Assembly: GCF_041410465.1 (NCBI RefSeq)
Contig: NZ_CP166961.1
Span: forward strand, 1,054,001 to 1,118,000
Length of the DNA stretch: 64,000 bases
Reading direction: 5' to 3'
Source of the DNA: Thalassotalea sp. 273M-4
GTDB taxonomy: Bacteria; Pseudomonadota; Gammaproteobacteria; Enterobacterales; Alteromonadaceae
This document shows positions 54,760 through 63,322 of the stretch, in pieces. The position numbers were made by a program, and so were the translations under genes. Numbering within the stretch: the stretch's first letter is position 1; each line of letters starts with the position of its first letter. The notes beneath the pieces are model-generated. The model was not told where the DNA came from. It searched no databases and was given only the letters and a program-made list of their open reading frames with translations.

Positions 54760-55451
54760 TAACGTCCTCCTAGATAAATAGGCGAACGTTGATTGTGATT
54801 TAACAGATAAATTAACGCCAATAAAATAAATGAGCCGATGAGCAAACTAAAAGCGAGAAGATGTGCTTGTGCGTAATTTAATGTCTCAACATGATCAAAT
54901 AATGCGATGGACAAAACTCGAGTCTCACCTGGGATATTTCCGCCTATCATTAACACCACCCCAAACTCGCCAACGGTATGAGCAAAGCCTAAGGTGGCGG
55001 CAGTAAAAAAACTTGCGCGGGTCATCGGTAAAACCACCAAAAAAAATTGCGCTTTTTTACTGGCCCCTAATACGGCCGCAGCTTCGGTTAATTGGCCACC
55101 AAGTTGCTCGAATGCTTTTTGTAATGGTTGCACCACAAAAGGTAAGGAGTAAATAATTGAGCCAATTAAAATACCACTAAAACTGAATGCTAAATTGCTC
55201 CCCGTCAGTTGCACAAAGGCGCCACCTACAGGGTGGTTTGGGGAGAATAAAATTAACAAATAAAAGCCCAGAACGGTTGGTGGCAATACCAAGGGCAGGG
55301 CGACGATGGCCTCAATAAATACCTTATACGGGGACTGTAATTTACTTAAATACCAGGCCATAGGGGTACCCAGTATTAATAAAATGATTGTGGTCAGTAG
55401 GGCTAACTTGACGGTGGTATAAAGGGCTAGCCAATCGTAAGTCAGTTCCAT
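54759..55451 (-). CDS. modB: Molybdate ABC transporter permease ModB
   Basis: 230 aa with about five to six membrane helices. The EAA loop reads LTEAAAVLGASKKAQFFLVVLP. VALPLVLPPTVLGFYLL is typical of ModB. It sits between modA (1-bp gap) and modC (1-bp overlap) and forms the membrane channel. Confidence 0.94.
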   Translation of the reverse strand: MELTYDWLALYTTVKLALLTTIILLILGTPMAWYLSKLQSPYKVFIEAIVALPLVLPPTVLGFYLLILFSPNHPVGGAFVQLTGSNLAFSFSGILIGSIIYSLPFVVQPLQKAFEQLGGQLTEAAAVLGASKKAQFFLVVLPMTRASFFTAATLGFAHTVGEFGVVLMIGGNIPGETRVLSIALFDHVETLNYAQAHLLAFSLLIGSFILLALIYLLNHNQRSPIYLGGR

Positions 55452-55452
55452 G

Positions 55453-56229
55453 TTAAGGGCTTTCTTCCTGGTGTTGTGATGGCACTAGTATTGGCGAATG
55501 AGGTGTTAGATAGCCGTGTTCGCGCAAAATTTGTTGGCTTTTATCGCTTAGCATGTAATCTAAAAATTGTTGTGCCAGTTGCGGTACTGAACTCGATTTC
55601 AAAATCACCATCTGTTGTTCTATTGGCTGGTAGTAATTGTTATCAATGAGTTTACCAAACCCTGATTTTGTCTCAAGTAATTGATTATAAGAAATAAAGC
55701 CATATTCAACGGCACCAGAGTCAAGTTGCAAAAGCGTTTGATTGATATTACTGCCAAGGATTAAACGATGTTGATATTGCTGCCAAAGCCCTAAGCTCAT
55801 GAGCGTTTCTTTTGCCGCTTGACCATAGGGGGCTAGAGCGGGGTTGGCTAGAGCTAAACGTCCTTGATATTGCTGTAAATGATCTAACGATATTGGACTC
55901 TTTGACTGGGCAGAATACAGTGCTAACTGACCTATCGCATAGGTGGTAGGTAACGGGTTTACAGTCAGGTTGGCTTGCTGTAATAATTGAGGGCGTAACT
56001 TATCGGCCGATAAAAACAAATCAAACGGTGCTCCATGTTGTATTTGCTGATAGAGCACCCCCGAAGCTGCAGATGATATTTTTAAATTTACTTGATGGCT
56101 TTGTTCAAAGTCAGCACGTAAATATTGCAAAGTCTGGCTAAAATTTGATGCAACAGCCACATGAAGTGTTTCGGCTTGGAGCTGTGAGAGCAAAAGAAAA
56201 TAAAAAAAAGCGAATTTTTTTATTACCAT
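55453..56229 (-). CDS. modA: Molybdate-binding protein ModA
   Basis: 258 aa. A short signal peptide (FAFFYFLLLSQLQA) is followed by LHVAVASNFSQTLQYL, ISSAASGVLYQQIQHGAPFDLFLSAD and VEYGFISYNQLL, the ModA oxyanion-binding pattern. It captures molybdate in the periplasm. It overlaps moaE by 7 bp. Confidence 0.93.
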   Translation of the reverse strand: MVIKKFAFFYFLLLSQLQAETLHVAVASNFSQTLQYLRADFEQSHQVNLKISSAASGVLYQQIQHGAPFDLFLSADKLRPQLLQQANLTVNPLPTTYAIGQLALYSAQSKSPISLDHLQQYQGRLALANPALAPYGQAAKETLMSLGLWQQYQHRLILGSNINQTLLQLDSGAVEYGFISYNQLLETKSGFGKLIDNNYYQPIEQQMVILKSSSVPQLAQQFLDYMLSDKSQQILREHGYLTPHSPILVPSQHQEESP

Positions 56230-56699
56230 TTGTGCGCTTCCTGCTGATCAGATTGTTTGGCTTCAACCCAACGCTCGCCTTGTTTGGTTCCTTCTTTTTT
56301 CCAAAACGGGGCCTTAGTTTTTAAGTAATCCATTATAAATTCTGTCGCCATAAAAGCACTTTTACGGTGCATACTTGTCACTCCAACAAAGACAATATTA
56401 TCGCCAAGAGCAAGCTTACCGTATCGGTGAATAATAACAATATGCCCCAAAGACCAGCGCTTTCTGGCTTGTTCAGCGATGTTTTTTAAGCACATTTGTG
56501 TCATCCCTGGGTAGTGTTCAATTTCAAGGTGGGTGACGTGAGAGTCATCGTTAAAGTCTCTAACTCGACCCGTAAAAGTAACGGTGGCACCATCTTTGAC
56601 ATTGCCTTGCTCAAGGTCAGTCATTTGTTCATTAAAATTGAAGCCTTGTCGTTGCACACTGATTTTGGTTAGTCGCTTAGTTGGTTTTGAACTTGTCAT
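56223..56699 (-). CDS. moaE: Molybdopterin synthase catalytic subunit MoaE
   Basis: 158 aa. Visible motifs: GATVTFTGRVRDFN, LEIEHYPGMT, VIIHRYGKLALGD, MHRKSAFMATEFIMDYLKTK and APFWKKE with the active-site lysines. With MoaD it inserts two sulfurs into cyclic pyranopterin monophosphate. It is followed at once by modA. Confidence 0.94.
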   Translation of the reverse strand: MTSSKPTKRLTKISVQRQGFNFNEQMTDLEQGNVKDGATVTFTGRVRDFNDDSHVTHLEIEHYPGMTQMCLKNIAEQARKRWSLGHIVIIHRYGKLALGDNIVFVGVTSMHRKSAFMATEFIMDYLKTKAPFWKKEGTKQGERWVEAKQSDQQEAHKW

Positions 56700-56710
56700 T
56701 TTGAACGACC

Positions 56711-56962
56711 TTAGCCACCGGTTACCGGAGGAAAAAAAGCGACTTCATCTTGATCAAATAATGGCTGTTCAACATCGACCATGTTTTGATTAACCGCGCA
56801 CATAATCGCATCAGAGCTAAAAATCTGCTGCCAAACATCCCCTTTTGTTTTTAGTTGGGTCATCAAATCGGCAACGGTAGCGCCTTGAGGGCATTCGATG
56901 TCCAAACTCGCATGTTGCAGTTGTTCTCTAAAGGCTGCAAAAAATAATATTTTTAGTTTCAT
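56711..56962 (-). CDS. moaD: Molybdopterin synthase sulfur carrier subunit MoaD
   Basis: 83 aa ubiquitin-like protein ending in VTGG, the di-Gly tail that MoeB adenylates and that is then thiocarboxylated. [13 protein letters not shown] opens the first strand. It overlaps moaC by 4 bp and lies 11 bp before moaE. Confidence 0.94.
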   Translation of the reverse strand: MKLKILFFAAFREQLQHASLDIECPQGATVADLMTQLKTKGDVWQQIFSSDAIMCAVNQNMVDVEQPLFDQDEVAFFPPVTGG

Positions 56963-57435
56963 TCACTCACCCAATGGCCACTTTTACCACCTTGTTTTTC
57001 TAATACTTTAAGATCGGAAATGATCATGGTTTTATCGACGGCTTTGCACATGTCATAAAGGGTTAATGCGGCAACGGATGCCGCCGTCAATGCCTCCATT
57101 TCAACCCCTGTTTGGCCTCTGAGTTTGCATCGACTAAGCACTCTAATTGTTTGCTCAGTCGGCAATGTTTCGAAATCTATGTCGACTTTGGTGAGCATCA
57201 ATGGATGGCACAAGGGAATAAGATCACTGCATTTCTTGGCTGCTTGAATACCGGCAATACGGGCAACGGCAAAAACATCGCCTTTTGTGTGTTTACCTTC
57301 TATGAGTAAACGAAAAGCCTGCTCACTCATAGTGATCAGTGCTTGTGCTTTGGCAACACGAGTACTGATATCTTTGGCGCTAACATCAACCATATTTGCT
57401 TCGCCGGCGGCGTTTAAATGACTAAACTGACTCAT
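56959..57435 (-). CDS. moaC: Cyclic pyranopterin monophosphate synthase MoaC
   Basis: 158 aa. [49 protein letters not shown] residues, the [25 protein letters not shown] block and the lysines of [12 protein letters not shown] are characteristic. It completes formation of cPMP after MoaA. Confidence 0.95.
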   Translation of the reverse strand: MSQFSHLNAAGEANMVDVSAKDISTRVAKAQALITMSEQAFRLLIEGKHTKGDVFAVARIAGIQAAKKCSDLIPLCHPLMLTKVDIDFETLPTEQTIRVLSRCKLRGQTGVEMEALTAASVAALTLYDMCKAVDKTMIISDLKVLEKQGGKSGHWVSE

Positions 57436-57440
57436 CCGTA

Positions 57441-57992
57441 TTAACCTCTATGTTGACAATTATCGGCTAGGTTCAAATGTGGGATAAAGTTACAGGGCTT
57501 GTGAGCGCCATCTAATTGCTCTTTTATAATCGCATCCCAAGCGGTTTTACACGCATTAGTTGAGCCCGGAACACAAAATATAACGGTTTGATTGGCCATA
57601 CCGGCAAATGCTCTAGATTGAACCGTCGATGTGCCAATTTGAGTGAACGAAATATGTCGAAATAATTCGCCAAATCCTTCAACACGCTTATCAAATAAAG
57701 GTTGAATGGCTTCAAGGGTATTATCTCGGGGAGTAAAGCCGGTACCACCGGTACTGATAATAGCGTGAATATTAGGATCTAAAATCCATTTTGAAATGAT
57801 ATAACGAAGCTGATATATGTCGTCTTTGACAATTTCTTTTGCCACCACGTGATGACCCGAGCTCGTTGCTCTTTCGGCTAAAGCATGACCAGAGGTATCT
57901 GTGGTGTCTGTGCGAGTATCGGAAACGGTTAATACCGCAATATTTAAAGGGGTAAAACCGCTCGCATGGTTTGATGGTTGAGTCGTAGACAT
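57441..57992 (-). CDS. moaB: Molybdenum cofactor biosynthesis protein MoaB
   Basis: 183 aa MoaB/Mog fold. [36 protein letters not shown] and [18 protein letters not shown] are family motifs. It probably adenylylates molybdopterin, as Mog does, before MoeA-catalysed molybdenum insertion. The length favours MoaB. It lies 5 bp before moaC. Confidence 0.93.
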   Translation of the reverse strand: MSTTQPSNHASGFTPLNIAVLTVSDTRTDTTDTSGHALAERATSSGHHVVAKEIVKDDIYQLRYIISKWILDPNIHAIISTGGTGFTPRDNTLEAIQPLFDKRVEGFGELFRHISFTQIGTSTVQSRAFAGMANQTVIFCVPGSTNACKTAWDAIIKEQLDGAHKPCNFIPHLNLADNCQHRG

Positions 57993-58005
57993 AAGGTTTC
58001 CAAAA

Positions 58006-58608
58006 TTACATTGTTATTATTTGTTTTTGCGCCGCTCGCCATTGTTCAGGCGTATTGGTGTTGATCAGCGCTTTGGTATTTTTTAAATGTATCGACTGGC
58101 CTTGAGAGCGTCTTAATACTTCTTTAAAAGACGGGCCTTTGCCAGTATTCATAAATTCTGCGCTGTTAAATGTTTGCTGTAAATATTGTTCAACAACGGC
58201 AGTAATAGGTAAATAAACGGGTAATGAAGAGCGGTTGAAGTAACACGCTTTGCCACTTAACTCGCCCTTAAGGCGTAGTTCTTGTAAAAGTGTTGCGCTA
58301 AGAAAAGGCATATCGACGGGGATCGCTAACACGGACTGAGGCTGATATTGCTTTATTGCACTATAAATACCCGAAAGAGGCCCCCCTTGGGGCACAATAT
58401 CTGCTAAGCCTAAACAATTTTCGCCGCTCACAATGACTTTATCTAGGTGGCACTGCGCCAATAAGTTGGTACTAAAATCGAGCATGGTCTGGTGTGTTAA
58501 CTGAGTCGAACGATGCTCTAAAGAAGCGCCATTATGGGGTAGGAAGGCTTTGTTTTGGCCCATTCGAGAAGATAATCCCCCTGCAAGTACAACACCTAAA
58601 CATCGCAT
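58006..58608 (-). CDS. mobA: Molybdenum cofactor guanylyltransferase MobA
   Basis: 200 aa. The nucleotidyltransferase signature is LAGGLSSRMGQNKAFLPH and the metal-site motif is IPVDMPFLS. It adds GMP to Moco to make the bis-MGD form used by DMSO-reductase-family enzymes, so such enzymes should exist elsewhere in the genome. Gap to moaA is 2 bp. Confidence 0.92.
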   Translation of the reverse strand: MRCLGVVLAGGLSSRMGQNKAFLPHNGASLEHRSTQLTHQTMLDFSTNLLAQCHLDKVIVSGENCLGLADIVPQGGPLSGIYSAIKQYQPQSVLAIPVDMPFLSATLLQELRLKGELSGKACYFNRSSLPVYLPITAVVEQYLQQTFNSAEFMNTGKGPSFKEVLRRSQGQSIHLKNTKALINTNTPEQWRAAQKQIITM

Positions 58609-58610
58609 GG

Positions 58611-59582
58611 CTAACCTCCAAGCATTGATAAATGTTTGGTGGCACCAGTAAAACCTTGTTTTAAAAAGTGTGTGGCTTTTTTATCGGCGAGCAAAGCCAC
58701 CAATTTTTGTTGCAAAGCACTGGTATCATCATCTTGCAACTGTTCTCTAATCGATAGCCCTTGTTCGGCGAATAAACACAAATGGACATTTCCTAAGGCG
58801 CTGACTCTTAAGCGATTACAAGAGTTACAAAAATCTTTTGCATAAGGCATGATTAAACCAATACTGCCTTGGTAATCTGAGTGTGAAAACTCTTGTGCAG
58901 GGCCTGCTGTTTTTGTCCTAATGTTAGGTAGCCAGCCATTGGCCAATAATTGATTTTTGATGTGCTGTCCACTGACATGTTGTTGTTGGTAAAATGCTTT
59001 GTTGTCACCCGTTTGCATCAGTTCAATAAACCGAATACTTATTGGGGTATGTTTTACATAGTGAAAGAACGGTTTAAGGTCGTATGCATTATGCTCACGC
59101 AGCAACACGGTATTAAGCTTAATTTTTTTAAAGCCAGCGGTTAAGGCGTTATCGATACCGGATAAAATGTTGTCGAGCTTATTGGAGCCGGTGATGGCGT
59201 TAAACTGTCTTGAGTCTAAAGAGTCGATACTGATGTTAATGGCATCGATACCGGCGTCAAGCCAGGTTGGAAACTGTTGCGCTAATTTATAACCATTAGA
59301 CGTTAGAGCAACGGTTTTTATGCCTTGGGTTTGTTTACAAGCGGAGATGATTTGTGGCAGATCTTTTCGCAGCGAAGGCTCGCCTCCGGTGATCCGAATT
59401 TTCTCAGTGCCAAGTTGAGCAAAGCCTTGAGCAATGCGTCCAATTTCAGCTAAGGATAAAAAATTTCGATCATGATCACATTGATAACCTTCAGGTAAAC
59501 AATATGTGCAACGAAAATTGCAAACATCGGTGATCGACAAGCGCAGGTAATAAAACCTGCGCCCAAACGCGTCTTCTAACAT
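58611..59582 (-). CDS. moaA: GTP 3',8-cyclase MoaA
   Basis: 323 aa from ATG 59582; GGAAAGG lies about 6 bases upstream, and a GTG at 59588 overlaps that site. Radical-SAM cluster motif CNFRCTYC is near the N terminus and the second cluster (CNSCNRLRVSALGNVHLCLF) near the C terminus; the ending is GG, as in functional MoaA. It makes the first Moco intermediate from GTP. A Moco riboswitch covers the leader, so it controls the whole operon. Confidence 0.95.
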   Translation of the reverse strand: MLEDAFGRRFYYLRLSITDVCNFRCTYCLPEGYQCDHDRNFLSLAEIGRIAQGFAQLGTEKIRITGGEPSLRKDLPQIISACKQTQGIKTVALTSNGYKLAQQFPTWLDAGIDAINISIDSLDSRQFNAITGSNKLDNILSGIDNALTAGFKKIKLNTVLLREHNAYDLKPFFHYVKHTPISIRFIELMQTGDNKAFYQQQHVSGQHIKNQLLANGWLPNIRTKTAGPAQEFSHSDYQGSIGLIMPYAKDFCNSCNRLRVSALGNVHLCLFAEQGLSIREQLQDDDTSALQQKLVALLADKKATHFLKQGFTGATKHLSMLGG

Positions 59583-59700
59583 GGTCACCTTTCCAAAGTC
59601 GGGAGGCTAACCGGTTTCCCCGTTAGCCCTGGCAAGCGGTAAGTGCAGAGCAACTTTGCTTGCGGCCAGTTTTTCATACAAAGCACAGGTTACGGTGTTT
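59583..59700 (-). promoter_or_regulatory. Moco riboswitch (moaA leader)
   Basis: Read on the minus strand, the leader shows a stem GGCUAAC/GUUAGCC (59627-59606) capped by a GAAA-type loop, followed by GCCUCCC and UUUGGAAAGG just before the start codon, and CCUGUGC further upstream. This series matches the conserved parts of the Moco RNA motif (RF01055) found before moaA in gammaproteobacteria. The ribosome site (GGAAAGG) lies within the conserved end, so control of translation start is likely. The 5' boundary is approximate. Confidence 0.8.
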
Positions 59701-59820
59701 GCTTAGAAAAAAAAGCTCGGCGAATTAAAAAATCTCTTGTATTAAGACTAACACCTTAATACGATTTTTACAGTAAATTATCTAAAATGTTGTGAAATAG
59801 CATTCAGTTAGTTGGACTAA

Positions 59821-61038
59821 TTAATAATTTGCACTGATCATAAACCAGAGCTTATTGGTGTCGCTGTTAAGGTCATCAGCATTATAATGCGCTGCTTTAA
59901 ATAATGTTGAAACATGCTTAGTAAATTTATAACCCACAGAAAAGTTAATTTCATCACCGTACTGAGCGTTGCCTTTATTGGCTTCAAAATTGTGCCAAGC
60001 CAGAGCTATATCTAAGTTATTAAACTTGGTTGCTGCTTTTAAGTAAAAATCTTCAATACCTGAAGCCGGCGTGTTTAAAAATTGATCCGTAAAGCCCTGA
60101 AATTTATGCAGTGTTGCCAGTGGCGTTTTAAAGCCGATGCCATTATCTGAACCCAACTCTTCATAACCTGCGCCAAATGTGAATCCGGCGAGTTTAAACA
60201 TGACTTCGGCAATATAATAATCGGCGTCATAATTATTGGGGTTATCCCCTGTGTCTTGTTGGCTGGCTAACCCTGCTTTGAGCATCATATTTAGGCGGTT
60301 AAACGCAATGTTACCTTGATACGTTAGGCCATAAGTGTTGCTTGAATTGGCAATAGCTTTGTCTAAATCAAGATAGTAATCATAAAAGACCAAACTGTGA
60401 CTTTTGTTGATGCTGTATTTGGCGTTGAACAAACCAATATCGCCATGAAAATCAGAATTGGTTGGGTGCTTTTCACCAAAAATTCGATTAACGTTAAACA
60501 CATAACTGGCATCCAATTTAAAGCTTTTAAAAGGCGAAAATTGCAGGCGATATCCGTCATATGTCTGTTCGTTTTGACGCCAACCGACCCCACCGACAAA
60601 ACGTTGGTCATCAAGGTTTATTCTTTGTCTGCCCAGGGTGAAGGTAAAATTTTCCCCTAAGTAATTTATATTAGCTTGGTTGATTTCAGTGCCATTTGGA
60701 TCGGCGACAACGGGGTAGTCAACTCTGCCATTTATCGTATTATTAAAGCTATCATTGCCAATATAAGTAACGTTGTCGGCCTCAACTAAAGCGTTGAAAC
60801 CAGAGACTTTACCTGTGGTAACGCTGACTCGACTTTTTAACGTTGAGGCAAGAGCATCTTCATCAAGATTGTCTTGGTCGACGGATTCAAGTCGATATCG
60901 AAAAGACAAGTTAACCTTAGCTTCGGTCATGGCTTTGGCTACATCATCACCGATGTGAGCTTGTGCGGATAATGAGCTTATTGATAAAAGTGGTAAAGCG
61001 TAAAGTGACATTGAAATCGATTTATTGGTATGCAGCAT
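59821..61038 (-). CDS. Outer-membrane porin of the alginate-export-like superfamily
   Basis: 405 aa. A signal peptide ends SAQA (about residue 27). The rest alternates polar and hydrophobic residues with about 16 beta strands and ends in a Tyr-terminated strand (LWFMISANY), typical of barrel insertion. INYLGENFTFTLGRQRINLDDQRFVGGVGWRQNEQTYDG is typical of this porin group (described only as a family trait). The substrate is unknown. It sits between the moaA leader and moeA on the minus strand, which may reflect co-regulation or chance. Confidence 0.82.
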   Translation of the reverse strand: MLHTNKSISMSLYALPLLSISSLSAQAHIGDDVAKAMTEAKVNLSFRYRLESVDQDNLDEDALASTLKSRVSVTTGKVSGFNALVEADNVTYIGNDSFNNTINGRVDYPVVADPNGTEINQANINYLGENFTFTLGRQRINLDDQRFVGGVGWRQNEQTYDGYRLQFSPFKSFKLDASYVFNVNRIFGEKHPTNSDFHGDIGLFNAKYSINKSHSLVFYDYYLDLDKAIANSSNTYGLTYQGNIAFNRLNMMLKAGLASQQDTGDNPNNYDADYYIAEVMFKLAGFTFGAGYEELGSDNGIGFKTPLATLHKFQGFTDQFLNTPASGIEDFYLKAATKFNNLDIALAWHNFEANKGNAQYGDEINFSVGYKFTKHVSTLFKAAHYNADDLNSDTNKLWFMISANY

Positions 61039-61211
61039 AACAATTCTCCCGATGCTGTTAGGTCCTAGTTATAGTCTTAGGAATTGACATTATTAATATA
61101 AAAAACAGCTGGTTGATTGTTGTTTTTAGGTTCTGATTTTTACAAAATACTTTGGCTTTTGCCCTTATTGAATTAGGATAAAGAACACCTACTGTCGCTA
61201 AAGGAGCCGCT

Positions 61212-62453
61212 ATGTCGGATACTTGTTTCGCCCCTAAATTGATGCCTTTTGATATTGCCTTAACGTCTTTACTCGATGGAGTTCACTGTACCCGTGAAAC
61301 CAAGACTCTATCTTTAGAAGACAGTATAGACCATGTTCTAGCTGAAGATGTTGTTTCCAAGGTCAATGTGCCCCCGCATGATAATTCCGCAATGGACGGT
61401 TTTGCTTTTCATTCGTCTAGTTTTAGCGATAACCCCAATCAGAGTTTAACCCTTGTTGGTAAAGCGATGGCCGGTCGGCCTTTTTCTCGCCGTGTTGAAA
61501 CGGGGGAGTGTGTGCGTATTATGACTGGAGCAAAAATTCCGACAGGTTGCGATACGGTGGTAATGCAAGAAAATACCAAAATCGTTGAGCATCAGGTAAC
61601 GGTTAATGCAATACCAAAAGTGGGTAACAATATTCGTTTACAAGGTGAAGATATCCATCAAAACACCGTATTAATGCGCCAAGGAGATAAAATTCGTCCA
61701 GTAGATATTGGTCTGCTTGCATCTTTAGGGGTGCCAACCGTTAACGTTTATAGACCTGTAAAGGTGGCGGTGTTATCAACCGGCGATGAACTAAAACCGC
61801 CAGGGCAAGCATTGGCTGAAGGTGAAATTTACGAAAGTAATAGGCCGGTTTTAAAAGCTTTGCTTTCGCGTCTTAATTGTCAGGTTATTGACTTTGGCAT
61901 TATTAAAGATGATAAGCAGGAGTTAGAGCAAACTTTTAAGTTGGCTGCTCATCAAGCTGATGTGGTGATTTCAACCGGAGGTGTGTCTGTCGGTGAGGCT
62001 GACTATACCAAAGATATTTTAGCGAAATTAGGGCATATTGAATTTTGGAAAATAGCGATGAAACCCGGTAAACCGTTCGCTTTTGGTCATTTAACCGACT
62101 CGGTATTTTTTGGTTTGCCCGGTAATCCCGTCTCGACCATGGTCACATTTATGTTATTGGTGGTGCCAGGGCTTGCCAAAATGCAAGGCCAGAGTATGAC
62201 TTTATCCCCTTTCATTAAAGCTAAGGTCGGCAAAAAAATACCTAAGTCAGGGTATCGGATGGAATTTATGCGCGCCATTTTATCATCTAATGAGCAAGGT
62301 CAAGCCGTGGTTAATCGTACCGACAATCAAGGTTCAGGCGTTCTTACCAGTATGGCCATTGCCAATTGTTTTATAAAGGTACCTGCAAACAGTGATGAGT
62401 TTAACATCGGCGATTGGGTGGATGTTTTACCTTTTGATGGCGGGTTGTTTTAA
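61212..62453 (+). CDS. moeA: Molybdopterin molybdenumtransferase MoeA
   Basis: 413 aa. VPPHDNSAMDGFAF, IMTGAKIPTGCDTVVMQEN, VLSTGDELKPPG, VISTGGVSVGEADYTKDIL and FGLPGNPVSTMVTF are all present. It inserts molybdate into adenylylated molybdopterin. It is the only Moco gene on the plus strand here, divergent from the porin; AAAGGAG precedes the start. Confidence 0.95.
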   Translation: MSDTCFAPKLMPFDIALTSLLDGVHCTRETKTLSLEDSIDHVLAEDVVSKVNVPPHDNSAMDGFAFHSSSFSDNPNQSLTLVGKAMAGRPFSRRVETGECVRIMTGAKIPTGCDTVVMQENTKIVEHQVTVNAIPKVGNNIRLQGEDIHQNTVLMRQGDKIRPVDIGLLASLGVPTVNVYRPVKVAVLSTGDELKPPGQALAEGEIYESNRPVLKALLSRLNCQVIDFGIIKDDKQELEQTFKLAAHQADVVISTGGVSVGEADYTKDILAKLGHIEFWKIAMKPGKPFAFGHLTDSVFFGLPGNPVSTMVTFMLLVVPGLAKMQGQSMTLSPFIKAKVGKKIPKSGYRMEFMRAILSSNEQGQAVVNRTDNQGSGVLTSMAIANCFIKVPANSDEFNIGDWVDVLPFDGGLF

Positions 62454-62463
62454 GCCAAAAACG

Positions 62464-62507
62464 TAAGAGCATTTTGACAACAAGCAATAGTCGCTAAAAT
62501 GCTCTTA
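62464..62507. terminator. Hairpin between moeA and the downstream convergent gene
   Basis: taagagcatttt (62464-62475) is perfectly complementary to aaaatgctctta (62496-62507). On the minus strand the stem is followed by cgtttttgg, so it best serves the gene at 62532-63062. Confidence 0.65.
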
Positions 62508-62531
62508 TGGGTACAACAATAATTTTTTTAA

Positions 62532-63062
62532 TTAAAATCGACCGTTGATGATAGGAAACACGGGAAGGCTATCACTTACCCAAGTGCCTGAGGCGTCGTA
62601 GTTAATCAGTCCTATTTGAACACCTCGATTGATTCTGCCGGTGGCGTTAATAAAGCCGAACTGTAAACCATTTAAGGTGCCTGCATAATTAAAAGTACCT
62701 ATTTGGGCACCGGTAAAATTACCCTTGGTGTAGTTGATTAAACCTAAAACGCCCCCTTTACCCGAGTTATCATGCCAGTTAGCAATACCTAATGAGACCC
62801 CACTAAATTGATTACGAACTCGTTGGACACCGAACACATCCAAACCAAGACCGGTAAAGTTATTTAAATCTGACAGACCAATAAGGTTAAAGTCTAATCC
62901 TTTAACGGTATCTGTGTGGCCATAAAGTAGGTTAAATCTTACCCCCTGAACATTACCGTCAGGTAAATTACCCAACGGGGTTGCAAGTTGAATAAACTGA
63001 TTTGCAAATGATGGCGCACAAAATAACGCCAGAAACGCCAATGTAGTAAATTTAGTTTTCAT
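62532..63062 (-). CDS. Surface protein with LA_2272-like short Gly-Asn repeats
   Basis: 176 aa with a signal peptide (FLALFCAPSFAN). After it, a short motif of the form G-x-x-x-G-[LI]-x-N recurs about every 20 residues: GVRFNLLYG, GLDFNLIGL, GVSLGIANW, GGVLGLINY, GAQIGTFNY, GLQFGFINA, GVQIGLINY. This matches the LA_2272-type surface repeat. It probably forms a beta-solenoid or small barrel at the outer surface. Function is unknown. It is a single gene. Confidence 0.75.
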   Translation of the reverse strand: MKTKFTTLAFLALFCAPSFANQFIQLATPLGNLPDGNVQGVRFNLLYGHTDTVKGLDFNLIGLSDLNNFTGLGLDVFGVQRVRNQFSGVSLGIANWHDNSGKGGVLGLINYTKGNFTGAQIGTFNYAGTLNGLQFGFINATGRINRGVQIGLINYDASGTWVSDSLPVFPIINGRF

Positions 63063-63322
63063 CGTCGACTCTCTTTAAGTTGAAACGGGTTGTCTTATCC
63101 TTAACAACAAAAGTACCAATGAACATTGGTATCAGCTTGTTTTATTTTTCGAACTTCAATCCATTGTTACGTTAAGGTTATGTAAGCGAAGTAAATTTAG
63201 CAAAAAAAAAGTCAATTTATTGGATCTTAAATAAAGAAATTATTTTATCTAAGGCAAGTTACATTATGCGAAAACATGACATAATAGACACAGTTAAATA
63301 GTCGTAAAAAAGGTATTTTTTA

